The translations under genes were made by a program, and so were the position numbers. From NCBI RefSeq assembly GCF_023072615.1, contig NZ_JAKNRW010000006.1, positions 186,001 through 250,000 of the forward strand: 64,000 bases of DNA, in the 5' to 3' direction. Of this stretch, positions 8,619 to 17,089 are shown one piece after another. Source of the stretch: Pseudomonas violetae. GTDB lineage: Bacteria; Pseudomonadota; Gammaproteobacteria; Pseudomonadales; Pseudomonadaceae. Every line of letters begins with the position of its first letter. The first letter of the stretch is position 1. Below the pieces are notes generated by a model. It had not been told where the DNA came from and ran no database searches. It worked only from the letters and a program-made list of their open reading frames with translations.

Positions 8619-9419
8619 ATGTCCGTTCCCGAGTACGAAGTGTTTGCCATCCGTGTCGGTGCCAATGCCCAGCGCACGGCCCGGGAAAATTTTCTGTACG
8701 ACGCCTGCTGTGGTGATCCGGATGCGCCGATGCCGCTGGATTATTACTTCTGGGTGATTCGCCATGAGCAGCAGGTGATCGTGGTGGATACCTGTTTCCA
8801 GCCGGCCACGGCGGATCGACGCAACCGTCAGATGTATCGCCTGCCAGAAGAATCCCTACGCCAGCTGGGGATTGATCCGGCACGGGTCGATAACTTGATC
8901 CTGACCCATTTGCACTGGGACCATGCCGGCAACCTGGGGTTGTTTCCCAAGGCAACGGTACATCTGCAGGAGGCGGAATTACGCTTCTGCACCGGGCCGA
9001 AAATGGCCCACCGCACGGTGAACAAAACCTACGAGGTGGATGACGTGATGTCGGCGCTGCCGCCGCTGTTCGAGGGGCGCATGTGTTTGCACACGGGCAC
9101 GGTTGAGGTCGCCCCCGGCGTGACCCTGCATCCGGTGGGCGGGCACACACCGGGCAGCCAGGTGGTGCGGGTCAATACCCGGCGCGGGTGGATCGTGCTG
9201 GCTTCTGACGCTGCGCATTTGTGGGTGAACATTCGCCAGCGCAGTCCGTTTCCGATTGTCGATGACCTGGCGCAAACGCTGGAAGCGTTCAGCGAAATCG
9301 AGCGCCTGGCGGACGGCGAAGAGCACGTCATCCCCGGTCACGACCCTCTGATAGCCGAACGTTTCCCGCACTGGAACGATGACCCCCATATCATCTGCCT
9401 GCACGAAAATCCGACTTGA
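8619..9419 (+). CDS. Metallo-beta-lactamase-fold hydrolase (lactonase-like)
   Basis: The 266-residue protein has the binuclear zinc motif THLHWDHAG with H97, H99, D101 and H102, a second metal histidine in GGHTPGSQ, and the late GHDP histidine. The layout resembles the N-acyl homoserine lactonase group. Members hydrolyse lactones, thioesters or amides. It is the last gene of the biosynthetic run, 15 bases after the N-oxygenase, with a good ribosome site (AGGAG). It could open or release a ring in the pathway, serve resistance, or quench a signal. Confidence 0.8.
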   Translation: MSVPEYEVFAIRVGANAQRTARENFLYDACCGDPDAPMPLDYYFWVIRHEQQVIVVDTCFQPATADRRNRQMYRLPEESLRQLGIDPARVDNLILTHLHWDHAGNLGLFPKATVHLQEAELRFCTGPKMAHRTVNKTYEVDDVMSALPPLFEGRMCLHTGTVEVAPGVTLHPVGGHTPGSQVVRVNTRRGWIVLASDAAHLWVNIRQRSPFPIVDDLAQTLEAFSEIERLADGEEHVIPGHDPLIAERFPHWNDDPHIICLHENPT

Positions 9420-9430
9420 AACACCTCCCG

Positions 9431-9502
9431 TGTAGGAGCTGCCGCAGGCTGCGATCTTTTGATTTTGTTTTTAAGATCAAAAGATCGCAGCCTGCGGCAT
9501 CT
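9431..9502. repeat. REP-type palindrome closing the biosynthetic cluster
   Basis: A long hairpin with arms built on GTAGGAGCTGCCGCAGG, CTGCGATCTTTTGAT and its complement fills the gap between two convergent genes. The same arm sequence recurs around 29936-29969 and 35935-35965. This is a common Pseudomonas repetitive extragenic palindrome, and it may also stop transcription from both sides. Confidence 0.85.
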
Positions 9503-9516
9503 CCATCAAACAGGCT

Positions 9517-10938
9517 TTACGCCTGGTTTTTCAGGAGTTGTCCCAAGGTCGCCACCGCCTCCTCGATCTTCGGCGTAAACGGCGCGCCACACGCGATTCT
9601 CAGGTAGTGCCCAAACCCCGAGCCATTGGAAAAGATATCCCCAGGCAGAATCTGTATGCCCACCTTCAATCCCTCATGAAACAGACGCATCGACGAAAAC
9701 CCAGGCGGTAGCTCCACCCATAACAGGGTGCCGCCCCGAGGCTCGGTCACGCAGGTGTCCTGGGGGAAGTGACGTAGGATCGCCGTGCGCATCTGCTGGC
9801 GCTGCTGGGTCAGGATTTTCCGCAGCCGCCGCAGGTACCGTTCGTAGGACGGCGTCTTCATGAACGCGCTCACCGCCAACTGCGACAGCGCCTCGCACCC
9901 CCTCGACTGGCTGTGCTTGAGCATCTCCACCCGGTCGTGCCACCTGCCGGCACTGATCCAGCCCAGGCGCATGCCCGGCGCGAGGGTTTTATTGAGCGAG
10001 GCGCAATAGATCAGGTTATCGCTGTGGTCCCAGTATTTCAGGGTGGACAATGGTTGCTCGGTGTCCACCAGGTCGCCGTAGGTGTCATCCTCGATCAGCA
10101 CCGTGGCGTGCTCGGCGCACAGTTGCACCAGTCGGGCCTTGTGCGAGTCGGGCATGATGCTGCCCAGTGGATTTTGTAGATTGGGCATCACGATCAATGC
10201 GCGAATGGGTTCGGGGTCGCGCAGCAATTGCTCCAGGGCAAATAGATTGATCCCGTAGTCCGCCGTCGCCGGCACCTCGCGCACACGCAGGTTCAGGCTT
10301 TCGAGGATCTGCAGCAGGCCGTGGAAGGTTGGCGATTCGACGGCAACCGTATCGCCCGGTTGGGTGACGGCGCGCAGGGCCAGGTTCAGCGCCTCGGTGG
10401 CGCCGTTGGTGATCACGATTTTCTCGGCGTTCAGGTGGGTTTTGCTGGTCAGGGCGCGGCGCGCGAGGATGTTGCGCAGCTCCAGGTTGCCGCTGGTGGG
10501 GGCGGTTGTGCCCAGCAACTGTGGGTTCTGACGCAACGCCTTGACCATGTGGTCCTGCAGAGTCTTCAGTGGATAGAGTTGCGCCGCGCAATACGGGTTG
10601 GCGAAGTTGACCTTGATCGTCGCTCGCTGGCTGGCCTTGAGTACCGACGACACCTGTTGATGAATGCCGACATACGCATCGACATCCTGCGGTGCCGGGG
10701 GCAAGGGGTGGGGCAGGGGTTCCGGCTGGCGGATGTAGTTGCCCGAGCGCGGACGCGCCTCCAGCACACCCTGGCCCTCCAGCTCCCGGCACACCTGCAC
10801 AGCAGTCGAAAGGCTGACGGCGTGTTTCTCCATCATCAAGCGGATGGAAGGAAAACGCTCGCCGGTTTTCAAGGTGCCGCTACGGATCGCGTCGAGGTAG
10901 TGATTGGCTAACTGACGGTACAGAGGAAGTGTGTTCAT
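9517..10938 (-). CDS. MocR-type transcriptional regulator (GntR HTH fused to aminotransferase-like domain)
   Basis: The 473-residue protein has an N-terminal winged helix (about residues 1-75, with GERFPSIRLMMEKHAVSLSTAVQ) and a long fold-type I aminotransferase domain with the PLP lysine in YCASLNKTLAPGMRLGW. MocR proteins bind PLP or a PLP adduct and control transporters, amino acid or cofactor genes. The ATG at 10938 was preferred to an upstream in-frame ATG at 11142, because the encoded start then matches the GntR domain. It is convergent with the biosynthetic genes. It could control them or an unrelated gene; the sequence does not settle this. Confidence 0.85.
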   Translation of the reverse strand: MNTLPLYRQLANHYLDAIRSGTLKTGERFPSIRLMMEKHAVSLSTAVQVCRELEGQGVLEARPRSGNYIRQPEPLPHPLPPAPQDVDAYVGIHQQVSSVLKASQRATIKVNFANPYCAAQLYPLKTLQDHMVKALRQNPQLLGTTAPTSGNLELRNILARRALTSKTHLNAEKIVITNGATEALNLALRAVTQPGDTVAVESPTFHGLLQILESLNLRVREVPATADYGINLFALEQLLRDPEPIRALIVMPNLQNPLGSIMPDSHKARLVQLCAEHATVLIEDDTYGDLVDTEQPLSTLKYWDHSDNLIYCASLNKTLAPGMRLGWISAGRWHDRVEMLKHSQSRGCEALSQLAVSAFMKTPSYERYLRRLRKILTQQRQQMRTAILRHFPQDTCVTEPRGGTLLWVELPPGFSSMRLFHEGLKVGIQILPGDIFSNGSGFGHYLRIACGAPFTPKIEEAVATLGQLLKNQA

Positions 10939-11092
10939 GCAGGCCTCAGCAGTTGCACCACTGAGGTCCTGGGCTGGATAGTGAATAGACGCTCCCCGCA
11001 GGCGGACCCATGGTGCTCGAGGGTTAAGGGAAGTGTTGGTGGTGTTTCGATACTGGAACAGTAGTCGCGGACTTGCCTGAATCGCAGGCAAT
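10939..11092. other. Upstream region of the MocR gene
   Basis: This stretch must hold the MocR promoter. A small inverted repeat around 10955-10968 (CTGAG-type half sites) is the only dyad I note. No gene is apparent. Confidence 0.3.
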
Positions 11093-11119
11093 AAAAAGCC
11101 CCGCACAAGGGCGGGGCTT
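11093..11119 (-). terminator. Intrinsic terminator for the minus-strand gene upstream
   Basis: AAGCCCCGC at 11096-11104 pairs with GCGGGGCTT at 11111-11119. The run of As at 11093-11097 gives a T-run on the minus strand, so this would stop transcripts coming from the hypothetical gene at 11344-12048. Confidence 0.7.
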
Positions 11120-11139
11120 GGGAACTCGTGGGCTAGCGA

Positions 11140-11340
11140 CAAAACCTGTGGCGAGCGAGCTTGCTCACGCTTGAGTGCGCAGCACTCACATCAGTGGAGG
11201 TCAGCCGATATTCACTGAACCTGTGGCGAGCGAGCTTGCTCGCGCTTGAGTGCGTAGCACTCACAAAAGAAGTGGTGCTGCGACTATTTTAGGGCCGCTG
11301 CGCAGCCCAGCGGGAGCGAGCTCCCTCGCCACAGGAGCGG
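11140..11340. repeat. Cluster of three REP elements
   Basis: Two direct copies of a sequence beginning CTGTGGCGAGCGAGCTTGCTC start at 11142 and 11221, each followed by a GAGTGC-CAGCACTC hairpin. A third, inverted copy with GGGAGCGAGCTCCCTCGCC lies at 11311-11337. They belong to the REP family seen elsewhere in the window. Confidence 0.8.
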
Positions 11341-11343
11341 TGT

Positions 11344-12048
11344 CTACTGCGCGGCGATGCTGAAGCCATCGAAGGCGGTCTGTTGTTGCAGCGCGGTGAC
11401 GATGTTCTTGCGATTGACCGTCTGTTCGGTCCCTGCGTTATCGAGGAAAGTTTCGCTTTCCAACTCCGCTTCATCGCCTTCACCTGCGAACGTGAACCCA
11501 AGGAACTCCAGGGCTTCGCGATCAACGTTCAGGCGCGAGCGAGGAGTGCGCAGCGGTAGGGTGACGCTCACGCCGTCCTTGCTGATGGTGAACACTTCAA
11601 CTTCTTTCTTCGACCTTGCGGTCTTGCCCTTGCTGCTGCTTGGACTGCTGATGGCCTGATGAGTCTGGTTCAGCACTTTCAGCGCCAGGCCGTAGACGAT
11701 TTCCTGGAAAGCCGGGTCGTCCTTGAAGCTGGACAGGATGCGGCTGATCGGGAATTTGCTGCTGAGGTCTTCCAGCGCTGCAATGTCGGCGGCCTCGGCG
11801 TCTTTGAGCTGCTTGAGTTCGCCCATCAGTTCGTAGGCTTTGTCATCGTCGAAGCTGTCGTGAGCCTGACGAATCGCGGCACGCAGTTCGCGGATCTGCT
11901 CGCTTTCACGGGAGGATTGGAACGAGTCCAGGACCATCTCGGAGATAGTCTTGGCCTGGGGCACATGCTGTGAAAGATTGATGGAGTTTTCGTATTCCGC
12001 TTTGGACGACAAGGTGACTACGGATTCAGCGGTATTGGAATCGGACAT
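11344..12048 (-). CDS. Hypothetical protein, charged and helical
   Basis: I do not recognise this 234-residue protein. The first 110 residues are polar and probably helical, with SREQIRELRAAIRQ-like stretches and DDDKAYELMGELKQLKDAEAADI that look like a coiled coil. A Ser/Lys-rich linker (SSPSSSKGKTARSKK) follows near residue 140, then a compact basic and acidic C-terminal part. There is no signal peptide or membrane segment. It is flanked by REP elements on both sides and is not in an obvious operon. Codon use looks like that of the core genome. Confidence 0.7.
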   Translation of the reverse strand: MSDSNTAESVVTLSSKAEYENSINLSQHVPQAKTISEMVLDSFQSSRESEQIRELRAAIRQAHDSFDDDKAYELMGELKQLKDAEAADIAALEDLSSKFPISRILSSFKDDPAFQEIVYGLALKVLNQTHQAISSPSSSKGKTARSKKEVEVFTISKDGVSVTLPLRTPRSRLNVDREALEFLGFTFAGEGDEAELESETFLDNAGTEQTVNRKNIVTALQQQTAFDGFSIAAQ

Positions 12049-12183
12049 TGAAATTTCACTACTTCTTTTAACTTGGGATGAGGCGAGAAAGCCCAGGGCC
12101 TTTTCAGGCCGCCTAATCTATTGGACCGGGGCGACGTTGTCACGGGCGAACCGGCCAGCGGCCAAAAGTTCTACCTCGGTACT

Positions 12184-12214
12184 TGTAGGAGCGAGCCTGC
12201 TCGCGAGGGTCAAG
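12184..12214. repeat. REP half element
   Basis: GTAGGAGCGAGCCTGCTCGCGA at about 12186-12207 is a hairpin of the Pseudomonas REP family, here as a single copy between two convergent or tandem hypothetical genes. Confidence 0.6.
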
Positions 12215-12279
12215 AACGATGACACGGCAAGCCTGACACCCCCGTGGCGCCCTCAGGTTTATCGTGAGCAATTTTACGC

Positions 12280-12780
12280 CTACACGGGAGCGGCTCTCAG
12301 CGAACGGAACACTTGATAAAACCTGACGGAGCGCCCGCAGAACAACCCGCTGGCAACCCCTGATGCACAGGCCTTGAGCAACATGACCGGCAGCGTCTTG
12401 GACAGTTGCGGGTGAACCTCGGCCTCATAGCCAAAGTAATAATTGATGGCAAAGAACAGCAGATAAAGCACCAGCGTTTTGCTGGTGCCGGGCAGGATCA
12501 GCCCGGTTTCGGTGACATCCAGCCTGACGTCCTTGCTGGAAAAAATCAGCAAGGCGGCGGCGCTGCCCACCAGTACGGCGACCAGCCAGAAGCCCAGCGA
12601 TAACACCGGATGCAGCGACAGGTTGAGCGAATACAGGGACCAGGCGAGCAGAATCGGCGGCGTGATCAACAGCGAGATTTTGCTTTCGCGGGAGGGGGAG
12701 AGGGCCTTGATACCGAAGTAGCAAATCAGCACGAATAGCGCATAGACCCATGGCGGGGTGTTTTGCAGGGCATTGAGCAT
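12280..12780 (-). CDS. Small integral membrane protein of unknown function
   Basis: The 166-residue protein has four to five hydrophobic segments, at about residues 10-25, 35-55, 60-80 and 103-118, and a basic end after residue 150. The pattern suggests an inner membrane protein with no soluble domain. It resembles uncharacterised DUF-type membrane proteins common in Pseudomonas, and I cannot give a function. It stands alone, about 80 bases from the end of the ABC transporter operon. Confidence 0.7.
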   Translation of the reverse strand: MLNALQNTPPWVYALFVLICYFGIKALSPSRESKISLLITPPILLAWSLYSLNLSLHPVLSLGFWLVAVLVGSAAALLIFSSKDVRLDVTETGLILPGTSKTLVLYLLFFAINYYFGYEAEVHPQLSKTLPVMLLKACASGVASGLFCGRSVRFYQVFRSLRAAPV

Positions 12781-12860
12781 CTTGACGCGTCCATGGCGAA
12801 AAGTAAGCCAGGATAATAGTCGTGCTGGGTCGTAAACAGCCGACTATTTCCCGATTATCT

Positions 12861-13688
12861 TCACGGATGCAGCAACTTCTGGGCACGCTTGTCGGCGAGA
12901 TGCTGGAACACCAGACGGCCGATCAGTACCAGCAAGGTCAGCGAGATCAGTAATACGGAGATGGCCGCCACACTCGGGTCAACGTTATCGCGCAAACCGC
13001 TCCAGATGAGTTTGGGCAGGGTATTGACGTCGACACTGGTGATGAACAGCGTCACCGCGACTTCTTCCCAGGACAGGGCGAACGCCAGCAGGGCGGTGGA
13101 GGCGATACCCAGTTTCAGGTTTGGCAGGATCACCATGAAGGTGGTTTGCATCAGGCTGGCGCCGAGGTTGCGCGAGGCCAGTTCGATACGTCGGTCAATT
13201 TGGCTAAGGGCGACCATCATGGTCACCACGCCGTAGGGCACCACCATGATCACGTGGGCAATCACTACCCCGGTCAGGGTGTCGTAGCCCATGCCCGGTG
13301 CAAAGCGCCCGAGTTTGGTTTCCATGAAATACAGCACCAGTGCCGAGATCACCGGCGGAATCGCCATGGGCAGCAGTACCAGGCCAATCAGCACAGTGGC
13401 CAAGCGCGAGCGCATGTACCAGATGCCGAGGCTGAAACTGGTGGCCAGCAAAGTGGCAATAATGCTGGTGGCGAAGGCGATGGTCAGGCTCTGGCTGATG
13501 GCGTGGAACCAGTCGGGATTGCTCACCAGCGCCTCGTAATGGCGCAGCGACCAGTTGCCTTGCGGCATCGACAGGAAGCGTTTGCTGGTGAAGGACACCG
13601 GAATGACTGTCAACAGCGGGAACAGCATGAAGGCCATGGCGATCACGGCTAGCAGCCGCGTACTCAGGCTTGTGCGATGGGTATTCAT
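12861..13688 (-). CDS. ABC transporter permease, PotC-like
   Basis: The 275-residue protein has about six membrane helices and the inner-membrane permease signature EELASRNLGASLMQTTF...ILPNLKLGI (family EAA loop), which contacts the ATPase. It belongs to the polyamine/opine/iron-type permeases. It is the last gene of a four-gene transporter operon on the minus strand; the order is ATPase, binding protein, PotB-like, PotC-like. The substrate is uncertain, but the whole set is of the spermidine/putrescine type. Confidence 0.85.
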   Translation of the reverse strand: MNTHRTSLSTRLLAVIAMAFMLFPLLTVIPVSFTSKRFLSMPQGNWSLRHYEALVSNPDWFHAISQSLTIAFATSIIATLLATSFSLGIWYMRSRLATVLIGLVLLPMAIPPVISALVLYFMETKLGRFAPGMGYDTLTGVVIAHVIMVVPYGVVTMMVALSQIDRRIELASRNLGASLMQTTFMVILPNLKLGIASTALLAFALSWEEVAVTLFITSVDVNTLPKLIWSGLRDNVDPSVAAISVLLISLTLLVLIGRLVFQHLADKRAQKLLHP

Positions 13689-13695
13689 ATTGACC

Positions 13696-14565
13696 TCAGC
13701 CGACCAGTCGATTCACGCGGGTGATTTTCAGCAACACCCAGATCAGCGCGCTGACCAGGGCCAGGAGCACCACACTCAGCGCAGCCCCCAGGCCCCAGTT
13801 ACTGGTCTGGAACATTTGCAGGAACACGTATTCGGCGATCATCACGGTTTGCCCGCCGCCCAACAGCACCGGCGTAATGAAGAAGCCCAGGCAGAACACG
13901 AACACCATGATGAACGCCCCCAGCATGCCCGGCAGGGTTTGCGGCAGCAGCACTTGCCAGAACGTGCGCAAGGGACCTGCACCGAGGCCACGGGAGGCCA
14001 TGAGGATGCGCTGGTCCAGTTGGCGCATGCTCGACAGCAATGGGAACACCGCATACGGAATCATCACGTGGAGCATGCCGATGACCACGCCTATTTCATT
14101 ACGGCTCAACTGCAGCGGTTGATCGATCAGGCCCATGCCCATCAGGCCATTATTGAGCACGCCGTTGCTGCGCAGGGCGATCAGCCAACCAAAGGCGCGC
14201 ACCAGCACCGAGATCCAGAAGGGAATGAAAATGCAGATCTCCACCACGCGCTGCCAGAACGGCGGGCTGAACACCCAGCAATAGGCCAGCAGATAGCCGA
14301 TCAGCAGGGCCAGGCAACTGACGGTCATGCACAGGCGCAAGGTGCGCCAGAGCATGTCGTGGATCGCCGGGTCTGTGGCGATGCGCTGGTACTGCTCGAT
14401 CCCTGGCGTCGGCAGCGAGAAGCTCCAGCCCACCACGCCCAGAAATGGCAGCACGTAGAAAATCAGCAGCAGCACCGGCAGCGGAAACAGCAGCAAGCCA
14501 CGTTCCAGGCCCGGAGAACTGAACCGGGGCTTGGGCGGGGTCAACGTTGAGGTCATGGTACTCAT
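13696..14565 (-). CDS. ABC transporter permease, PotB-like
   Basis: The 289-residue protein has six or so membrane helices and an EAA-type loop at MASRGLGAGPLRTFWQVLLPQTLPG. It pairs with the downstream permease, from which it is separated by 7 bases, to form the channel. The proline-rich N-terminus (TPPKPRFSSPGLERG) is cytoplasmic. The family moves polyamines, amino acid derivatives or similar charged small molecules into the cell. Confidence 0.85.
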   Translation of the reverse strand: MSTMTSTLTPPKPRFSSPGLERGLLLFPLPVLLLIFYVLPFLGVVGWSFSLPTPGIEQYQRIATDPAIHDMLWRTLRLCMTVSCLALLIGYLLAYCWVFSPPFWQRVVEICIFIPFWISVLVRAFGWLIALRSNGVLNNGLMGMGLIDQPLQLSRNEIGVVIGMLHVMIPYAVFPLLSSMRQLDQRILMASRGLGAGPLRTFWQVLLPQTLPGMLGAFIMVFVFCLGFFITPVLLGGGQTVMIAEYVFLQMFQTSNWGLGAALSVVLLALVSALIWVLLKITRVNRLVG

Positions 14566-14575
14566 GGTCGATGGC

Positions 14576-15688
14576 TCACTTGGACAGCCGCGTCAGGTAG
14601 GTTTCCAAGGTCTTTGAATAGTTATCGGCATACCACTGGGCGTTGAGGGCGATCTGTTTTTTCAGGTTCTCGGCAGACGCGCAGTTGGCTTCCAGTTGCT
14701 CGGCCGACATCAGTTTTTCGGTCGCGCTGTTGGACGGTCCATTACCGAGCAATTCGAACAGCTTGAGCTGGCCTTCGGGTTGCAGCGCGTGCTGGATGAA
14801 CTGCATCGCTGGTTGCGTGCCGGCCGGGTTGCCTTGCAATACCGCCCAACTACTGGAGTTGATGAAGCCGTTGTCGAAGCTCCAGCGCACTCGGTCGTCG
14901 GTGTCTTCGGCGAGCAATTTGGCGCGCGTATGCCAGATCGCGCCCATCGACACTTCGCCGTCGACCATCAGTTGCTGGCTCTCGGCACCTGAACTCCAGA
15001 AGGACAATACGTGGGGCTTGATCTCGTCGATTTTGGCCAGCGCCCTGGCCACGTCCAGTGGGTACAGCTGATCAGCCTGCACTCCATCGGCCAGCAACGC
15101 CGCCTCGAGCATGCCGTTCATCCACTTGTACAGGGTGCGCTTGCCGGGAAATTTCTTCACATCCCAGAAATCGGCCCAGTTTTTCGGGCCATTATCGCCG
15201 AATTTTTCGCTGTCCCAGGCCATCACGTAGCTGAATTGATAGCTGGCGATGCCGTGGTCGGAGGCGAGCGCCGGGGCCACCAGGTCGCGCTTGATCACGT
15301 TATAGTCCAGCGGCTGCAGGATCTTTTCCTTGCCCAGGACGATGGCGCTGTAGCTCTCGACGTCGACCACGTCCCAGCTTGGCTGACCGCTGGCCAACTG
15401 AGACCTAATAGCGCCCTCGGTGGGACCGGCGCCGTCGATGCGCACCTGGATGCCGGTATTCTTGGTAAAGGTTTCGGTCCAGGCCGATCGGAACGCGTTC
15501 AGTGCGTCGCCGCCCCAGTTAACCACCACCAGCGGTTTGTCCGCCGACCAACTGATGCCGCTGCGCAAGGCCAGTGGCACAGCTGCCAGCAGGCCCATGG
15601 CCTGGATGAAGGTACGACGGTTGATCTGCCCGCCACGGGCTTTCTCGATCAGCACTTCAATACAGTCGCGTTGATGATCCTGGCTCAT
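14576..15688 (-). CDS. ABC transporter periplasmic substrate-binding protein, PotD-like
   Basis: The 370-residue protein has an N-terminal twin-arginine-like export signal (NRRTFIQAMGLLAAVPLAL) and then a type II periplasmic binding fold with WGGDALNAFRSAWTETFTKNTGI, typical of PotD/putrescine-type solute-binding proteins. Twin arginines close to a hydrophobic stretch suggest Tat export. It lies 10 bases upstream of the permease pair. The ligand cannot be deduced. The neighbouring decarboxylase and amidohydrolase suggest a nitrogen-rich compound. Confidence 0.85.
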   Translation of the reverse strand: MSQDHQRDCIEVLIEKARGGQINRRTFIQAMGLLAAVPLALRSGISWSADKPLVVVNWGGDALNAFRSAWTETFTKNTGIQVRIDGAGPTEGAIRSQLASGQPSWDVVDVESYSAIVLGKEKILQPLDYNVIKRDLVAPALASDHGIASYQFSYVMAWDSEKFGDNGPKNWADFWDVKKFPGKRTLYKWMNGMLEAALLADGVQADQLYPLDVARALAKIDEIKPHVLSFWSSGAESQQLMVDGEVSMGAIWHTRAKLLAEDTDDRVRWSFDNGFINSSSWAVLQGNPAGTQPAMQFIQHALQPEGQLKLFELLGNGPSNSATEKLMSAEQLEANCASAENLKKQIALNAQWYADNYSKTLETYLTRLSK

Positions 15689-15775
15689 TGCAAGTCCTCA
15701 GTTGGCGGTGTCTGTGAAGACAGTGGCCTTTTTTGTCATTGGGAGGGAACTTCGTGACGCTTGGCAGTGCGGGCT

Positions 15776-16870
15776 TCAGGCCTGGAGCAGGAAGCTTTGT
15801 TGCACCGGCCAGCTCAGCCACACTGGCGCCCCGCTGGGCATCAGTGCACCCGGATGATTGCCGGGAACGGATAGATTGACCGGCGAAGCATCGCCACCGA
15901 CCTTGAGCGCCAGGTGAATGCTGGAACCCTGGTAGACCTTGTCGGTGAGTTGCGCGGCCATCACGTTGTAACCGTCCCGGGTCGGGCACTCGTTGTGCAA
16001 CTCCATGTGTTCGGGACGCACAGCCAGCACCGTAGGCTGGGCGGCGCTCAACGGGTTGGGGGCGAGGGCGTGCAACACGCTGCTGCCGCAACGGCCACTG
16101 GCGGTGGCGCCACTGCGGGTCAGGTCTGCCAGGGGGAAGAGGTTCATCTTGCCAAGGAATTCCGCAACGAAGCGGCTATCGGGGCGGTTGTAGATGTTTT
16201 CCGGGGTGTCGACCTGGGTCAGCTTGCCGTGATTGAAGATCGCGATGCGCGATGACAACGCCAGCGCTTCGCCCTGATCGTGAGTCACGAAGACAAAGCT
16301 GGTGCCGACCTGGCGATGGATACGTTGTAGCTCAGTCTGCAGTTGCTCGCGCAGATTCTTGTCCAGGGCTGACAGGGGTTCATCGAGCAGCAGCAATTCC
16401 GGCTCGAACACCAGCGCCCGGGCGATGGCCACCCGCTGTTGCTGGCCGCCCGACAGCTCGGACGGTTTCTTGTGCATGTGCGCGCCGAGTCCGACGACTT
16501 CCAGGATGTGCTTGACCCGGCGCAGGCGTTCTTCTCCGGCGACTTTGCGGATGCGCAATGGGTAGGCGACGTTGTCGGCCACGCTCATGTGCGGGAACAG
16601 CGCGTAACCCTGGAACACCATGCCGTAGTTCCGCTTTTCAGCAGAGCGCTTGATGATGTCCACACCTTGCTCCATCAGCTTGCCCGAGGTCGGGCTGAGG
16701 AAGCCGGCCAGGATCATCAGCAGGGTGGTCTTGCCGGAGCCTGACGGGCCCAGCAGGGTCAGGAATTCGCCTTGGCGAACATCCAGGTCGACGTTATCCA
16801 GCGCTGCGAAACGCCCGTAATACTGGCTGATACCTTGTGCGCTGAGCTGAACCGCTGAACGGCTGGACAC
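15776..16870 (-). CDS. ABC transporter ATP-binding protein, PotA-like
   Basis: The 364-residue ATPase has Walker A GPSGSGKTT near residue 40, the signature LSGGQQQRVAIARAL, Walker B LLLLDEPLSALD and a C-terminal TOBE domain with AVRPEHMELHN. This makes it the MalK/PotA type that energises import. It is the first gene of the transporter operon. The 87-base gap to the binding protein contains no terminator that I see. Confidence 0.9.
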   Translation of the reverse strand: MSSRSAVQLSAQGISQYYGRFAALDNVDLDVRQGEFLTLLGPSGSGKTTLLMILAGFLSPTSGKLMEQGVDIIKRSAEKRNYGMVFQGYALFPHMSVADNVAYPLRIRKVAGEERLRRVKHILEVVGLGAHMHKKPSELSGGQQQRVAIARALVFEPELLLLDEPLSALDKNLREQLQTELQRIHRQVGTSFVFVTHDQGEALALSSRIAIFNHGKLTQVDTPENIYNRPDSRFVAEFLGKMNLFPLADLTRSGATASGRCGSSVLHALAPNPLSAAQPTVLAVRPEHMELHNECPTRDGYNVMAAQLTDKVYQGSSIHLALKVGGDASPVNLSVPGNHPGALMPSGAPVWLSWPVQQSFLLQA

Positions 16871-17089
16871 GATGAAAGTTCCTCTTTTTTGTTGCCCCTA
16901 GGCGTGCGAGGACGGATGCAAATCCGGCAGGGGCTTTGGGCTCATTATTGTTAAAAATATCGCTACATCAATGGAATTATTTTGCCGGTATTGGTTAGTT
17001 TTATTACTCAGTTCATGCTTGGTGATTACCTTCAAGTCACCTGTAGGGCCGAGCAGGCTCGTTCCTAAGGCGGGTGTGGCGAATCTGGG

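Noticed and set aside
174..9419. Azomycin or mangotoxin-type cluster
   Set aside because: The N-oxygenase and RidA-like genes suggested it, but the characteristic genes of those pathways (RohP-type arginine oxidase, or MgoA-type NRPS and cyclase) are absent, and the aminomutase is not part of them.
9431..9502. Attenuator or riboswitch at the end of the biosynthetic cluster
   Set aside because: The hairpin arms recur at other places in the window, so this is a REP element.
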